A stretch of 64,000 nt of DNA from Calothrix sp. FI2-JRJ7 (GCA_019359675.1 JAHHGX010000067.1:62001-126000), one strand, 5' to 3'. Counted from the first letter of the stretch, positions 45,246 through 56,207 are shown. Program-made: numbers and translations. Notes: generated from the sequence alone by a model not told the origin.

Positions 45246-47261
45246 ATGACAATCTGCTGCTTAAATCCCGATTGTCCTAACCCGCTAAATCCGAATAGTG
45301 AAAAGTTTTGCTTGACTTGCGGCGCCCCGCTAGTAGAATTATTACGCTATCGTTACCGGGTACTACGAGTACTTAGTAATGAGGGTGGATTTGGTAGAAC
45401 TTATTTAGCAGAGGATATTGATAAATTAAATGAACTGTGTGTTATCAAGCAATTAGCACCAAAAGCTGATAGTAGTTGGGCATTGAAAAAAGCAATTGAA
45501 TTGTTTCAACAAGAAGCAGAACGTTTACAACAGTTGGGAGAACACGGACAAATTCCAACGTTAATTGCTTATTTTGAAGAAAAAAGTTATTTATATTTAG
45601 TTCAACAATATATTGATGGGCAAAATTTATTACGTGAGTTAAATTCGCGGCGCCAAGCAAAAGCGTCAAATTCGCCTTATAATGAAGAAGATATACGTAG
45701 TTTATTGCTAGGTTTATTACCGATTCTGAAATTCATTCACGAACGCTCAGTAATTCATCGCGATATAAAACCGCAAAATATAGTGCGTCGTCAAAGTGAT
45801 GGAAAGTTAATATTGATAGATTTTGGTTCGTCAAAACAATTAACAGCACGAGTATATTCTAAAACAGGAACTTCGATAGGTTCACATGGATATTCCCCTA
45901 TTGAACAAATTCGCGATGGAACAGCACATCCAGCAAGTGATTTATTTAGCTTAGGTGCGACAGCTTTTCACTTGCTAACAGGAATTTCTCCTTTTAAGCT
46001 CTGGTCAGAACATGGTTATGCTTGGGTCGGTAGCTGGCAGAATTATTTAAAAGCTCCTGTTAGTGATAATTTCGCAAAAGTGCTAGAGAAATTACTTAAA
46101 AAAGATATACATCAGCGTTATCAATCTGCTGATGAGGTTCTTCAAGATTTGTACTCTAAATCACCTCAATTAAAACCAACTTCTCCATCAATATTTTCAA
46201 ATCGTGATATTAAGCTTCAACTTGGCTTTATAGCTATTGCTGGTGTACTGCTTTTAGTACTAGGGCAATTCTGGTACAAGCAGTTTTATTTTAATGCACT
46301 TAACCCATATAACAGTCACCCAAACCAAGCATTAACAGAAGGAGAGCTAGACTCGATGAGCAGCGTTATGCCCAATTTTAATCTTGCTGTGACAGTTAGA
46401 GGTTATGAAAGTAGCGTTATCTCAACAGCAATAACACCAGATGGTAATACGATTGCTAGTACAAATGACCGGACAGTACAGCTATGGAGTTTAGCAACAG
46501 GACAAGCTATTTCAACGTTGTTTGGGCATAATAACCGCGTCAATGTCATTAAAATTAGTCCGGAAGGACAAACTTTAGCTACAGGTAGTGCAGACAGTAA
46601 TATCAAACTTTGGAATTTAGGCAATGGTCAGGAAATCAGCACATTAACTGGACATACTGCTTCAGTTAAGACTTTATCTATTAGTCCAGATGGAAAAATA
46701 CTAGCTTCAGGAAGCGATGATAGGACGATTAAATTTTGGTACATTTCAACACGTGAACTTATTCGTACTATTAATGGACATACTCAGGCAGTACGGGCAG
46801 TAACTTTTAGTCCTGATGGTAAAATCTTGGCTAGTGGTAGCAATGATTCGAGTATCAAACTCTGGGATACTGAAACCGGGCGCCTCATTCATACATTTAC
46901 AGGCAACAGCGCTAAAATAAACTCACTTGCTTTTAGCACTAATGGTAGATATCTAGCAAGTGGTAGTGACAAAACGATTAATATTTGGAACGTTGAAACC
47001 TTAAAATTCGCTCGTAGTTTAGAAGGACACACAGGAGAAATAACCGCACTCAATTTTAGTCCTGATGGAATGATACTCGCGAGTAGCAGTACCGATAAAA
47101 GCATCAAAATTTGGAACTATATCACAGCAAAGAATATTCGTACCCTTGCCAAACACGGAGGTACTGTAGAAACATTCGCATTTAGCAAAGACGGTAATAT
47201 ATTAATTAGTGGTGGCGCCGACAGAACGTTACGAATATGGCGCCGAATTACAAATCATTAA
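45246..47261 (+). CDS. Serine/threonine kinase with zinc-ribbon and WD40 repeats
   Basis: The 671 residues read in order: a CxxxxCPN..CxxC zinc ribbon (CCLNPDCPNPLN, FCLTCGAPL), a Hanks kinase domain (GGFGRTYLAED, CVIKQLAP, IHRDIKPQNIV, IDFGSSKQ), one membrane span about 330-350 (GFIAIAGVLLLVLGQFWY), and seven WD40 repeats from about 385 on, such as FSPDGKILASGSNDSSIKLW. The kinase would be cytosolic and the beta propeller on the other side of the membrane, a plan common in Nostocales. Substrate and signal unknown. Confidence 0.93.
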   Translation: MTICCLNPDCPNPLNPNSEKFCLTCGAPLVELLRYRYRVLRVLSNEGGFGRTYLAEDIDKLNELCVIKQLAPKADSSWALKKAIELFQQEAERLQQLGEHGQIPTLIAYFEEKSYLYLVQQYIDGQNLLRELNSRRQAKASNSPYNEEDIRSLLLGLLPILKFIHERSVIHRDIKPQNIVRRQSDGKLILIDFGSSKQLTARVYSKTGTSIGSHGYSPIEQIRDGTAHPASDLFSLGATAFHLLTGISPFKLWSEHGYAWVGSWQNYLKAPVSDNFAKVLEKLLKKDIHQRYQSADEVLQDLYSKSPQLKPTSPSIFSNRDIKLQLGFIAIAGVLLLVLGQFWYKQFYFNALNPYNSHPNQALTEGELDSMSSVMPNFNLAVTVRGYESSVISTAITPDGNTIASTNDRTVQLWSLATGQAISTLFGHNNRVNVIKISPEGQTLATGSADSNIKLWNLGNGQEISTLTGHTASVKTLSISPDGKILASGSDDRTIKFWYISTRELIRTINGHTQAVRAVTFSPDGKILASGSNDSSIKLWDTETGRLIHTFTGNSAKINSLAFSTNGRYLASGSDKTINIWNVETLKFARSLEGHTGEITALNFSPDGMILASSSTDKSIKIWNYITAKNIRTLAKHGGTVETFAFSKDGNILISGGADRTLRIWRRITNH

Positions 47262-47479
47262 TTTACGATGTGCTGCAAAACTCACCAGTCTAAGATTTGT
47301 AATATATATTTCTTTACAATTGGGGCTGATCACAGCTTCTGTAAAATTGGGTAGTATTGCTATTGCTACGTCAAAGAACAGACATAGCATTTGCAGGCGC
47401 CACTAGACTACAAAGACAAGTTTTAATTTACGGTGTAGTACTTGGGATAGTATCTGCTTTTTTATCTTGGTCAGTTGCG

Positions 47480-47569
47480 ACAGTACAGCGAATCATCAAT
47501 CGTCATGAAGGTAAAATTTGGGCTGAGAATAGTATGGGATTTGGCGCAACTTTTTATTTTACTGTTTAA
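47480..47569 (+). pseudogene. Remnant of a histidine-kinase C-terminus
   Basis: RIINRHEGKIWAENSMGFGA followed by TFYFTV and a stop is the typical last strand-helix-strand of a HATPase_c domain (…R.GG.IW.ES..G.GATF.F). What precedes it in the frame is not a kinase. No complete gene is present, so this is a short relic. Confidence 0.65.
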
Positions 47570-47570
47570 A

Positions 47571-47602
47571 GCCCCCCTTCCGCGCGCGGGGCTAGGGGGA
47601 TA
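47571..47602. repeat. C/G-rich hairpin
   Basis: GCCCCCCTTCCGCGCGCGGG and GCTAGGGGGAT pair as an imperfect hairpin of the type at 3612 and 15644. Confidence 0.55.
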
Positions 47603-47629
47603 AAATTTTTCTCGTGTTGATTAATCAAA

Positions 47630-48376
47630 TTAAACGTTTACTTCTGGAACTTCTTCACTTGTTAAATTTGTCTGATTTTTGTGCGGTTGAATTATTGCGT
47701 AAACACCGACAATCCAAGCAGTCGCAACCAACCATCCTGCTAGAATATCGCTAGGAAAATGAACTCCTAGATATAACCGTGTCCAAGCAACTCCTGGCAC
47801 AAAAGCGGCGCCGAATATAAAAGCGAGTATAGTAAAGCGAGTATGCCAAGCTAGAACGATTAAAATTGCTGCAAATGTAAAACTTGCCATTGCATGACCA
47901 CTGGGAAAGGCAAAACTTGCTTTATGATATGTTGACTCCCAAAGGTGAGGACGCACACGATGAAAGAAGACTTTTGCAGCATGATTAATTGTTGCACTTC
48001 CTAAACCTGCTGTTAATAAATAGGCAGATAGGCGCCATCTTTTGCTAAAAATCAATACTAAATTCAGTAAAAGTAAAACTGGCACTAAAGTCTTTGGAGA
48101 ACCAATTTTAGCTAAGGTAACAGCAAAAACATCTAGCTGTGGATTTACTGTTTCATGAATGGAAAGCAAAATTGGCACATCAAAAGGAAAACCTGTTTCA
48201 TATTGCGAAAGCTTTACAGCCATGAGTTCAAAAATTTGTAAAGGAATATAAACTCCTAACGCTAGCAGTAATAATGGGCGCCAATTATTAGTTAATAACT
48301 TTATGATAAATTTTATACCGTTATCAAAGTTAAAATTTTGTTTTTCAATTTCTGGAAGATTGTTGTTTTCTATCAT
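47630..48376 (-). CDS. PAP2-superfamily membrane phosphatase
   Basis: The 248-residue protein has six membrane spans and the three PAP2 motifs: KVFFHRVRP (KX6RP), PSGHAMASF, and TRLYLGVHFPSDILAG (usually SRX5HX3D, here Thr for Ser). It is likely to dephosphorylate phosphatidic acid or undecaprenyl pyrophosphate at the membrane. It starts 20 bp from the oppositely oriented gene at 48397, sharing a divergent promoter region. Confidence 0.9.
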   Translation of the reverse strand: MIENNNLPEIEKQNFNFDNGIKFIIKLLTNNWRPLLLLALGVYIPLQIFELMAVKLSQYETGFPFDVPILLSIHETVNPQLDVFAVTLAKIGSPKTLVPVLLLLNLVLIFSKRWRLSAYLLTAGLGSATINHAAKVFFHRVRPHLWESTYHKASFAFPSGHAMASFTFAAILIVLAWHTRFTILAFIFGAAFVPGVAWTRLYLGVHFPSDILAGWLVATAWIVGVYAIIQPHKNQTNLTSEEVPEVNV

Positions 48377-48396
48377 GATTCGCTATTATGTAGTTA

Positions 48397-48672
48397 ATGA
48401 ATTGTTTAAAAGGTAAAACTGTGAATAACTTGTTGTTGGTATCAGGTATAGTCTGCTTGGCAATTGCGATTATCGGGCAAGCAAAGCTTTTGTTTATTGA
48501 AATTAATCCTGGTTTTTTTGGGAGATTACTAGCTTTGATTGTTGCTATTTTCTGTTTAAGTTCAACCATGCCAAATGGTGCATTTTCAATACCAACAGAA
48601 TCATTAAATAGCTTTGTACAAGAAGCTATTCCTAGGTTCCAAGAAATCATTGACCAGGTTTTGAATGCATAA
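48397..48672 (+). CDS. Small two-span membrane protein, function unknown
   Basis: The 91 residues have two hydrophobic segments (about 11-32 and 42-58) and an amphipathic C-terminus (TESLNSFVQEAIPRFQEIID). I do not recognise the family. A start at the internal GTG-adjacent codons is possible. It is divergent from the PAP2 gene and followed by a perfect hairpin (48690-48717). Confidence 0.55.
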   Translation: MNCLKGKTVNNLLLVSGIVCLAIAIIGQAKLLFIEINPGFFGRLLALIVAIFCLSSTMPNGAFSIPTESLNSFVQEAIPRFQEIIDQVLNA

Positions 48673-48689
48673 TCAAATTTTTATTGAAT

Positions 48690-48717
48690 GTAGAGACGTT
48701 ACATGTAACGTCTCTAC
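48690..48717. terminator. GTAGAGACG perfect hairpin, bidirectional terminator candidate
   Basis: GTAGAGACGTTACATGTAAC and GTCTCTAC form a 28-bp perfect palindrome between two converging genes, flanked by T-rich sequence on the plus strand. Confidence 0.65.
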
Positions 48718-48753
48718 GTTTTATTCGTTAAATTTAATTTGACAATTTATGTT

Positions 48754-49401
48754 TTAATCAGATTCTTCACCACCTAAAGGAACATCAGGAACTCTAGATG
48801 CTATATTCTGGGGAGATACATTAGGAATGTACCAGTTAATATCTCCTGCTTTAAAAACTTTGTCAGGTTTGATATTTAATTCTATTCCATTGTTATCTGG
48901 ATTTGTCTTAGCTATTAATTGAGTACCTTTGGAGTTTTTTATAGCCACGGCGCCATCGGTATTTAAACTAGCAATCTTTGTACCGTTTGGTACAAGGATA
49001 CCTTGACAATCCCATCCTGCTCCTGTAGCTTCGCCCGAACCTAAAAAGTACAGTGCATTATCATATTCAGATTTGGACTTTTCAGGTTTTGGACCGTAAA
49101 CAGCTATTGTTTCTCCAGTCTGGTTACGGCATTGACCCCAGTTGATTCCTTTTTCTAAGGCATATTTTTGAAACGACAGTTCATCAACTCGCTTCGTTAG
49201 GTCTTCGACAGTGACATTTTCTGATGGTGTTTCCCCAGATTTTAGTGCTTCAAGTTGGTCTTGGAGAATATCGAGTTTTTTCGACAACTCTTTATACTCA
49301 GGGGTTTTCGTAATTTTGGGAGCATCAGCAAATGAAGGTTGAGCAAAGAAAAAATTTACAACAATGACTAGGATAAGTAGAAAATAGTTAAATGATTTCA
49401 C
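48754..49401 (-). CDS. Exported protein of unknown function
   Basis: The 215 residues start with a Sec signal peptide (SFNYFLLILVIVVNFFFAQP, cleavage near SFA-DA), then a coiled-coil-prone region (ELSKKLDILQDQLEALKSGE, LTKRVDELSF) and a compact C-terminal domain ending in an acidic tail (GGEESD). I do not recognise the fold. It is expected in the periplasm. Start chosen at the ATG preceding the signal peptide. Confidence 0.7.
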   Translation of the reverse strand: MKSFNYFLLILVIVVNFFFAQPSFADAPKITKTPEYKELSKKLDILQDQLEALKSGETPSENVTVEDLTKRVDELSFQKYALEKGINWGQCRNQTGETIAVYGPKPEKSKSEYDNALYFLGSGEATGAGWDCQGILVPNGTKIASLNTDGAVAIKNSKGTQLIAKTNPDNNGIELNIKPDKVFKAGDINWYIPNVSPQNIASRVPDVPLGGEESD

Positions 49402-50412
49402 GGTTTCCCTCCTTGACTTGTAACGTCATCACATTATGTAGCGTATGTTGATTCTTTTCGACTTCTACCGCAGGTTAATGTTTCCATCCGTATTTCCGTC
49501 TGCTGTCTTACGTACAAATTTACCTTCCGCTAATCTCAAAATCAAACACAATATATTTTCAAATCAATAAATACAACTAATCGAACCTAAAATTATAGGT
49601 TGGGGAGGGATCGCGTTGCCGGAGTTCCCCTGGTCAGTATAACTAAGCGCACCTAAAATCAAAGCAACTGAGTTTTGAATTTAACGAGCGGATTAACTGC
49701 TAGCTTGTTCTCTCCCCTAGCTTACAGTGTTGCTGCGGTGACTGTTGCAAATGGTGATGATAATCTCAGTATTTACGTTTTATTGTTTGCCAGCAGTACA
49801 CCTGATGAGTTAGCTCTTAACACACCACGGTAATTATTTTGTAGCTTTTGTTCTTATTGGCTTAGGTATCTTTATCCTAGTTGACAGTCATACTCTCGAA
49901 AAATCGTGGTTTAGTAGTACTTACTGCTTTACTTATTGGCTATTGTTTAATGACAGAGGCAAAAGAGTTATTACGCGATTCTACGTAGATGAGAAAAGAC
50001 TCTGTAAATTTTGCTGAGACGTAATAGAGGACGTTAAGGAGACATGATTAAATCACGTCTCTACGTTGTTTAAAACGCCATTAATCACTTTTATTTATCG
50101 TTTAAAAAAAAAATAATATTTGCTGTTATCAGTGTCTAAGCACTAATATTAAGGTCATCAGATATAAAGACTACTAACAAGCGAGAAACAATTCAGCTTG
50201 TAGCTAGTGCCTCTAAAAAATATAAAAATGTAATGACAATAAGGAAATGTTTTTATGATTATTAGTAAAAATCAATGCATTAGTAAAGATTGATAATAAT
50301 GTTTCTTAACACACGAAGCAAAACTTCAAATCAAACCTAATCTAAACCTTGCTTCACTTCGATAAGCGAGAAAGAACCGGAGAAAACTATTAAATTATTG
50401 TGAGTAAGAATC
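49402..50412. other. 1-kb region containing a decayed transporter gene
   Basis: Apart from the Cad-type relic at 49723-49988 and a GTAGAGACG-related segment near 50020-50085, I see no gene here. The last 60 bp upstream of 50413 carry the promoter of the intact transporter by inference. Confidence 0.5.
49723..49988 (+). pseudogene. Decayed cadmium-resistance-transporter paralogue
   Basis: One frame reads VAAVTVANGDDNLSIYVLLF and ASSTPDELAL before a stop, and other frames continue with VAFVLIGLGIFILVDSH-like and LTALLIGYCLMTEAKELL. This is the second half of a Cad-type (PF03596) transporter, with several breaks. The intact homologue at 50413 has the matching TIANGGNNIGIYVPLFASS. Confidence 0.75.
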
Positions 50413-51072
50413 ATGGATTGGCTATCTAGTACGGTACTTGTTGGGGCTTCTACTGCATTTGCAACTACTTTTGACGATAACGTATACTTAACAGCATTTT
50501 TTGGCAAAGTGAATCGCCACTTTCGTCCTAAGCATGTTGTTATCGGTGAATTTATTGGGTTTACTGTATTAATTGTTGCTAGTTTACCTGGTTTCTTCGG
50601 TGGTTTATTTATTCCAGAAATGTGGATTGGATTGCTTGGGTTCCTTCCAATCATGATTGGTATCACTAATTTTATGAGTCGGGAAGATAACGAAGCTATT
50701 CAAGATGTATCACTTGATATAACTCCTGACAAACCCCGGCGCCCAAACAAATCACTGTGGGCAACTCTACGCGACCGTCAAACCTACCGTGTTTCTGCTG
50801 TCACCATTGCCAATGGAGGAAACAACATCGGAATCTATGTACCTTTGTTTGCTAGCAGTAATATCAATAGCTTAGGTATAATTCTTGCAATCTGCTACCT
50901 CACAGTTGGGGTTTGGTGTTTTCTTTCTTATCGCATGACTCATAATCCTTTGATGGCGCCACTTCTAGCTCGCTATGGTCGTAAGGTCTTCCCATTAGTA
51001 CTGATATGGTTGGGATTCTCAATTATTATGAAGAGTGAAAGCTATCGTCTTTTTCCTGGTTTTGGCGCATAA
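50413..51072 (+). CDS. Cadmium-resistance transporter family protein
   Basis: The 219-residue membrane protein has about six spans and the family patterns STAFATTFDDNVYLTAFF, GFTVLIVASLPGFFG, and TIANGGNNIGIYVPLFAS. CadD-type family members export heavy metals such as cadmium in Gram-positive bacteria, but cyanobacterial members may carry other ions. A DNA relic of a paralogue lies just upstream, suggesting an ancestral pair. It is followed by a clear terminator. Confidence 0.85.
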   Translation: MDWLSSTVLVGASTAFATTFDDNVYLTAFFGKVNRHFRPKHVVIGEFIGFTVLIVASLPGFFGGLFIPEMWIGLLGFLPIMIGITNFMSREDNEAIQDVSLDITPDKPRRPNKSLWATLRDRQTYRVSAVTIANGGNNIGIYVPLFASSNINSLGIILAICYLTVGVWCFLSYRMTHNPLMAPLLARYGRKVFPLVLIWLGFSIIMKSESYRLFPGFGA

Positions 51073-51114
51073 ATTCCAGTACATACATATTTACGTAAAT
51101 ATTATGTTAGTAAT

Positions 51115-51155
51115 AACGTTCTGCTTTCTTAGTAATGTAGCAGAGCGTTTTTTTA
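51115..51155 (+). terminator. Rho-independent terminator after transporter
   Basis: AACGTTCTGCT (from 51115) pairs with AGCAGAGCGTT, followed by a run of seven T. Confidence 0.85.
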
Positions 51156-51322
51156 TCACAAGTAACTCATCCGTTACATCCGTTGTATCCGTTGCAAGGA
51201 TAGTTTGTATTTATTGATTTAAAAAAAAATAATGTTTGTTATTATCAAGCATAAAGTCTACATTTAAATTGTGCCTTGAAGAATTTTATGAACGTTTAGT
51301 GACTTATCACTAGGAGAAAGAA

Positions 51323-51964
51323 ATGAAAACATCTATTTTCAAAAAATTAAAAAACTTGTTTTTAACAGCAGTCTTTATAGTGTTTGTAGCAGGAATTTCT
51401 CTGTTTAACCAGTCCAACGCAATGGCTGTAACTAAAAAGTATTTTGGACCACCAGAACCTACACCTGCTCCAGTTGAAGTTCCAGTTGAAGCTCCAGTTC
51501 AAGTTCCAGTAATAACCCCTGTAGCACCAAAAATTACGGCGCCTGTAAACTCTGTTCAAGCAAACGTAGCACGGTTATTACAAACGAATGAATGTGTCGG
51601 ATGTAACTTAGCGGGCGCAGCATTAAAAGATGCAAACCTACAATCAGCAAACTTGAAAGGCGCCAATTTAATGGGAGCAAGTTTAGAAAGAGCTAACTTA
51701 CAAGGAACAAACTTAGCAGGTGCAAACTTACAGGGAGTAGACTTAGGTAAAACAAATATCTCAGGAGCAAATTTAGAAAATGCAAACCTGTTAGATGCAG
51801 ATTTAGAGAAAGCAAACCTACAAGGAACAAATCTAGCAGGTGCAAACCTCCAAAATGCTGACATGGAAAAGGTTAATTTAATCGGCGCTAATATAGTTGG
51901 AGCAAACTTGAGAGGAGCAGATATTGAAGACGCAATAATTCCTCCAGGAATGATGATTCAGTAA
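51323..51964 (+). CDS. Exported pentapeptide-repeat protein
   Basis: The 213 residues have a Sec signal peptide (about 1-35, KNLFLTAVFIVFVAGISLFN then AMA), a Pro/Val/Glu-rich linker (PAPVEVPVEAPVQVPVITPV) and about 22 pentapeptide units starting with CVGCNLAGAALKDANLQSAN. The paired cysteines before the repeat are a conserved feature of cyanobacterial secreted pentapeptide proteins. It is expected in the periplasm or thylakoid lumen. Start ATG follows AGGAGAAAG, a good ribosome-binding site. Confidence 0.92.
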   Translation: MKTSIFKKLKNLFLTAVFIVFVAGISLFNQSNAMAVTKKYFGPPEPTPAPVEVPVEAPVQVPVITPVAPKITAPVNSVQANVARLLQTNECVGCNLAGAALKDANLQSANLKGANLMGASLERANLQGTNLAGANLQGVDLGKTNISGANLENANLLDADLEKANLQGTNLAGANLQNADMEKVNLIGANIVGANLRGADIEDAIIPPGMMIQ

Positions 51965-51984
51965 ATGAATCAAGTGTAAAATAT

Positions 51985-52022
51985 AGAAAACCCAACTTTT
52001 CAAAGAAGTAGGGTTTTTTTTG
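51985..52022 (+). terminator. Rho-independent terminator after pentapeptide gene
   Basis: AAAACCCAACTT and AAGTAGGGTTTTTTTT form a stem with a T-run about 20 bp after the stop. Confidence 0.85.
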
Positions 52023-52092
52023 TGGTGGGCGATGCCCACCTTACGCTAAAATGACAGTCCTGACTTGTTGAGCTACCTTTTGCCAGCCTGCA

Positions 52093-53259
52093 CTAGTTCC
52101 AAGCTAATTGTGGGTTGTGATTGTCTGAAGTTGATGCATTTACTGTATAAGCTAATTTTTCAAGAACAGCTTTGCGCGCTTGTATTTGAGGAGTTGTTTC
52201 TAATCCTACTATTTTAAGAATTGTTTCCCAACGGTAAACCCAATCATGTCTGAGTAAAGAATTTGTAATATTCTCTTTACGTATTTTTTCGGTGATATTG
52301 CTTTGATTTAATTCAGTGATAACCTCAGCGATATTAGAGCAATCAAAAGGAATTTCAATTACAGCATTAGACCAATCAAAGTTTTGTGTAAAAGCTGTAC
52401 ATTTGGGAGGTACGCCTAACATGATAGTTCCAGCCGCTGCTCCTTCATAGAAACGTGGCCCCACCTCCTCTTGAGGATTAGATTTACCAGTTAAATCAAA
52501 TTTTGCTTTATTCACTATCATGTAGCGACTTCTTTTCAGAAAATTGGTATAAAGACCACGATGGCTTCTATAATCAGCCATGTATAAATCTTGGATAGTG
52601 TCATAGATATAAAATAGATTCTTATGTTTCACTAAATCCAACAAAGCATTATGAGTAACTGTAGAACGGCGCCCAATATTCAATACATCAACACATCGTT
52701 CGGTAAGATTAGGATAAGGGCACAGTTTGATAGCGTCAACAGCATAAGGTAGTGAGTGGCAAGGGCGCCGAACAACATCAGCAACCTGACTAATGCTACC
52801 CTCAAAATTTAGAAAAATATTGTCAAAATCTTCTAATACCCGTAGCTGTGGTAGCCAACTATTTATATCTTTTGCCCAAAGTTCGTCTAACCAACAAACA
52901 GCATAACGGCACCTTTCCCGCCAGCCTTTGATAGAATTTAAAATCAAAACATCTTGAATTGACTGACAAAAAAAGAAAAATAAATCGTAATTTTTATTTA
53001 CTTCAATTTTTTGATTAACTAATGATTGAAAATATTTTCCATTTTTGAAAATATTAGCTGTGCAATTAGCTATTCTATTAGTAACTTTGAAAAAAGTCGG
53101 ATTAAACTTTGGTGCAATTACATCAACTGCATCACAGCTTTGTATTACATCTTCAAGCTCATAAACTGCTCCGCGAGAAACATGGTATTTCAAATTACGC
53201 ATTGATAACATTAAAACTCGCGAATCTAGATTACTGGGAGCAGATACTTTTTTCATCAT
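52093..53259 (-). CDS. Glycosyltransferase, CgeB-like (GT-B fold)
   Basis: Starting at the MMKKVSAPSN Met pair (53259) gives 388 residues; the longer frame adds 19 residues with no conserved look. The second half has EEVGPRFYEGAAAGTIMLGV and AVIEIPFD, typical of the C-terminal glycosyltransferase-1 domain of CgeB-like proteins, plus SYAVCWLDELW and CHSLPYAVDA earlier. Likely transfers a sugar onto a surface polysaccharide or other acceptor. Donor and acceptor are unknown. No other polysaccharide genes are near. Confidence 0.75.
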   Translation of the reverse strand: MMKKVSAPSNLDSRVLMLSMRNLKYHVSRGAVYELEDVIQSCDAVDVIAPKFNPTFFKVTNRIANCTANIFKNGKYFQSLVNQKIEVNKNYDLFFFFCQSIQDVLILNSIKGWRERCRYAVCWLDELWAKDINSWLPQLRVLEDFDNIFLNFEGSISQVADVVRRPCHSLPYAVDAIKLCPYPNLTERCVDVLNIGRRSTVTHNALLDLVKHKNLFYIYDTIQDLYMADYRSHRGLYTNFLKRSRYMIVNKAKFDLTGKSNPQEEVGPRFYEGAAAGTIMLGVPPKCTAFTQNFDWSNAVIEIPFDCSNIAEVITELNQSNITEKIRKENITNSLLRHDWVYRWETILKIVGLETTPQIQARKAVLEKLAYTVNASTSDNHNPQLAWN

Positions 53260-53607
53260 ATAAAGGTTTATTTTGTTACATGTCAGTCGCAGATGCAAAA
53301 AAAATGAACATTTCAATTATATTTATAGAACTTATTAGCTATTTATGAATTAATGTTTAATCATAAATAACAATTAACACAGAACGTTTATTAGTGAATA
53401 CAATTATCAAATCCTTCTATCTTTGCGACTAGAATTTAGAAATTGTATAAAAATGCCTTCTTTTTGCGTCTTGTATCACAATACCCGTAAAATTGTAGAG
53501 ATTGTTAAAGATGTTGTAAATAGTTTCCGAGTAAATTATGAAGTTTCAGCTTTTTCAACGATTACATTGAGAACAAAAATATTATTTTTTGCTCGTATGG
53601 AATTATT

Positions 53608-53638
53608 GGTTGGGTTCCGTGCCTTCACCCAACCTACA
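53608..53638. repeat. GGTTGGGT hairpin repeat, third copy
   Basis: GGTTGGGTTCCGTGCCTTCA followed by CCCAACCTAC is the same family as 27842 and 30519, with a perfect terminal dyad. Confidence 0.7.
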
Positions 53639-53643
53639 ATTTG

Positions 53644-53829
53644 TCAAATATTATCTGGGTTAATACCTAACTCTCTCAACTTTGCTTCTAGTCGCGAGCG
53701 GTGTTGACGTTCGCTTTGAGCAGCTTCATGAGGAGTTAAGTAGCGTGTCCCTGTTTCATTGTACCAATACAATACCTCGCGTTGGACTTTGCCAGATATA
53801 TAGTTTGCACGCCCAATCCCTAATCCATT
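53644..53829 (-). pseudogene. C-terminal relic of a Uma2-type gene
   Basis: Reading the minus strand up to a stop at 53644-53646 gives WYNETGTRYLTPHEAAQSER, QHRSRLEAKLRELGINPDNI. This is the coiled C-terminal tail of long cyanobacterial Uma2 proteins (…LGINP..I). The catalytic domain is missing. The relic lies just beyond the metX stop. Confidence 0.65.
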
Positions 53830-53834
53830 CTATT

Positions 53835-54902
53835 TTACAATCTTGCGTTAACAGGCGCCAATTCACGCCGAAAATTTACTATTAAGTCATTAAGTTCTGA
53901 CATATCGATTAAAAATGCGTCGTGACCGTGAAGCGATTTTAGCCAAGCGAACTTAGAGCCAGGTATTAATGTTGCTAGTTCCTGTTGTTCGTGTGGTGGA
54001 TAAAGTATATCTGAGTCAATAGCTACTACTAATGTTGCTTTTTTTACATTACTTAATACATCAGCAAAACTACCACGACCTTTACATATATCATGACTAT
54101 CCATCGCGTGGGTAAGAGTAATGTAAGTATTCGCATCAAATCTCTGAATAAACTTTTGACCCTGATGCTGCAAATAACTACTTATGGCAAATTCATTTAA
54201 ATCTTGTTGTCGTCCAAAGCGATTTTCAAAGCTACCCCACGAACGATAAGTACTCATTGCCATCATTCTAGCTACAGCCAAACCTTGTGATGGTTGTGTA
54301 TCTAAAGTGTAATTTCCTTCAAGCCAGTTTGGGTCAGCGTAAATTGCTTGTCGCTGTGCTTCGCTTAAACCAATACACCAAGCTGAATGACGACCGGAAA
54401 CTGCAATAGGCGCCATTGCTCCAACCAAATCAGGATATAATAATCCCCATTCTAGTACTTGCATTCCTCCTAAAGAACCACCAATCACTAACTTGATGCG
54501 TTGAATTTCGAGAGCTTGTACTAAAACAGCTTGTAAATTTACCATATCGCGGATGGTAATTTGCGGAAAGCTGGCGCCGTATATTTGCTTTCTTTGAGGA
54601 TTAATGCTTACAGGGCCTGTTGTGCCATAGCAACTTCCCAAAACATTGCTACATACTATAAAATCTACCTCTGGGTCAAAAGCTTTATTGGCGCCGAATA
54701 AAGGTTCCCACCAATCAGAAGCATCTGCTCCTCCGGTAAGAGCATGACATATTAATACAGCATTATCACCTGATGAATTTAATTTTCCCCAAGTCCGATA
54801 AGCAACCTCAACCCCAAATAAAACTTCGCCACACTCTAAATTAAAAGGTTGAGGCAACTTAAAAAATTCGGTTTGAGGAGAAATAAATTCTTGATAATTC
54901 AT
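53835..54902 (-). CDS. metX: Homoserine O-acetyltransferase
   Basis: The 355-residue alpha/beta hydrolase has the nucleophile elbow GGSLGGMQVLEW, NVLGSCYGTTGP, and the catalytic Asp and His regions VVAIDSDILYPPHEQ and LKSLHGHDAFLID. It makes O-acetylhomoserine (or, in some members, O-succinylhomoserine) for methionine synthesis. It is co-transcribed with metY, whose stop is 3 bp upstream, and is the second gene of the pair. Confidence 0.93.
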   Translation of the reverse strand: MNYQEFISPQTEFFKLPQPFNLECGEVLFGVEVAYRTWGKLNSSGDNAVLICHALTGGADASDWWEPLFGANKAFDPEVDFIVCSNVLGSCYGTTGPVSINPQRKQIYGASFPQITIRDMVNLQAVLVQALEIQRIKLVIGGSLGGMQVLEWGLLYPDLVGAMAPIAVSGRHSAWCIGLSEAQRQAIYADPNWLEGNYTLDTQPSQGLAVARMMAMSTYRSWGSFENRFGRQQDLNEFAISSYLQHQGQKFIQRFDANTYITLTHAMDSHDICKGRGSFADVLSNVKKATLVVAIDSDILYPPHEQQELATLIPGSKFAWLKSLHGHDAFLIDMSELNDLIVNFRRELAPVNARL

Positions 54903-54905
54903 ATT

Positions 54906-56207
<1,302 letters not shown>

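Noticed and set aside
47209-47406. 65-residue frame overlapping the WD40 kinase end
   Set aside because: A shadow of the kinase gene in another frame at its start; the rest has no homology that I recognise.
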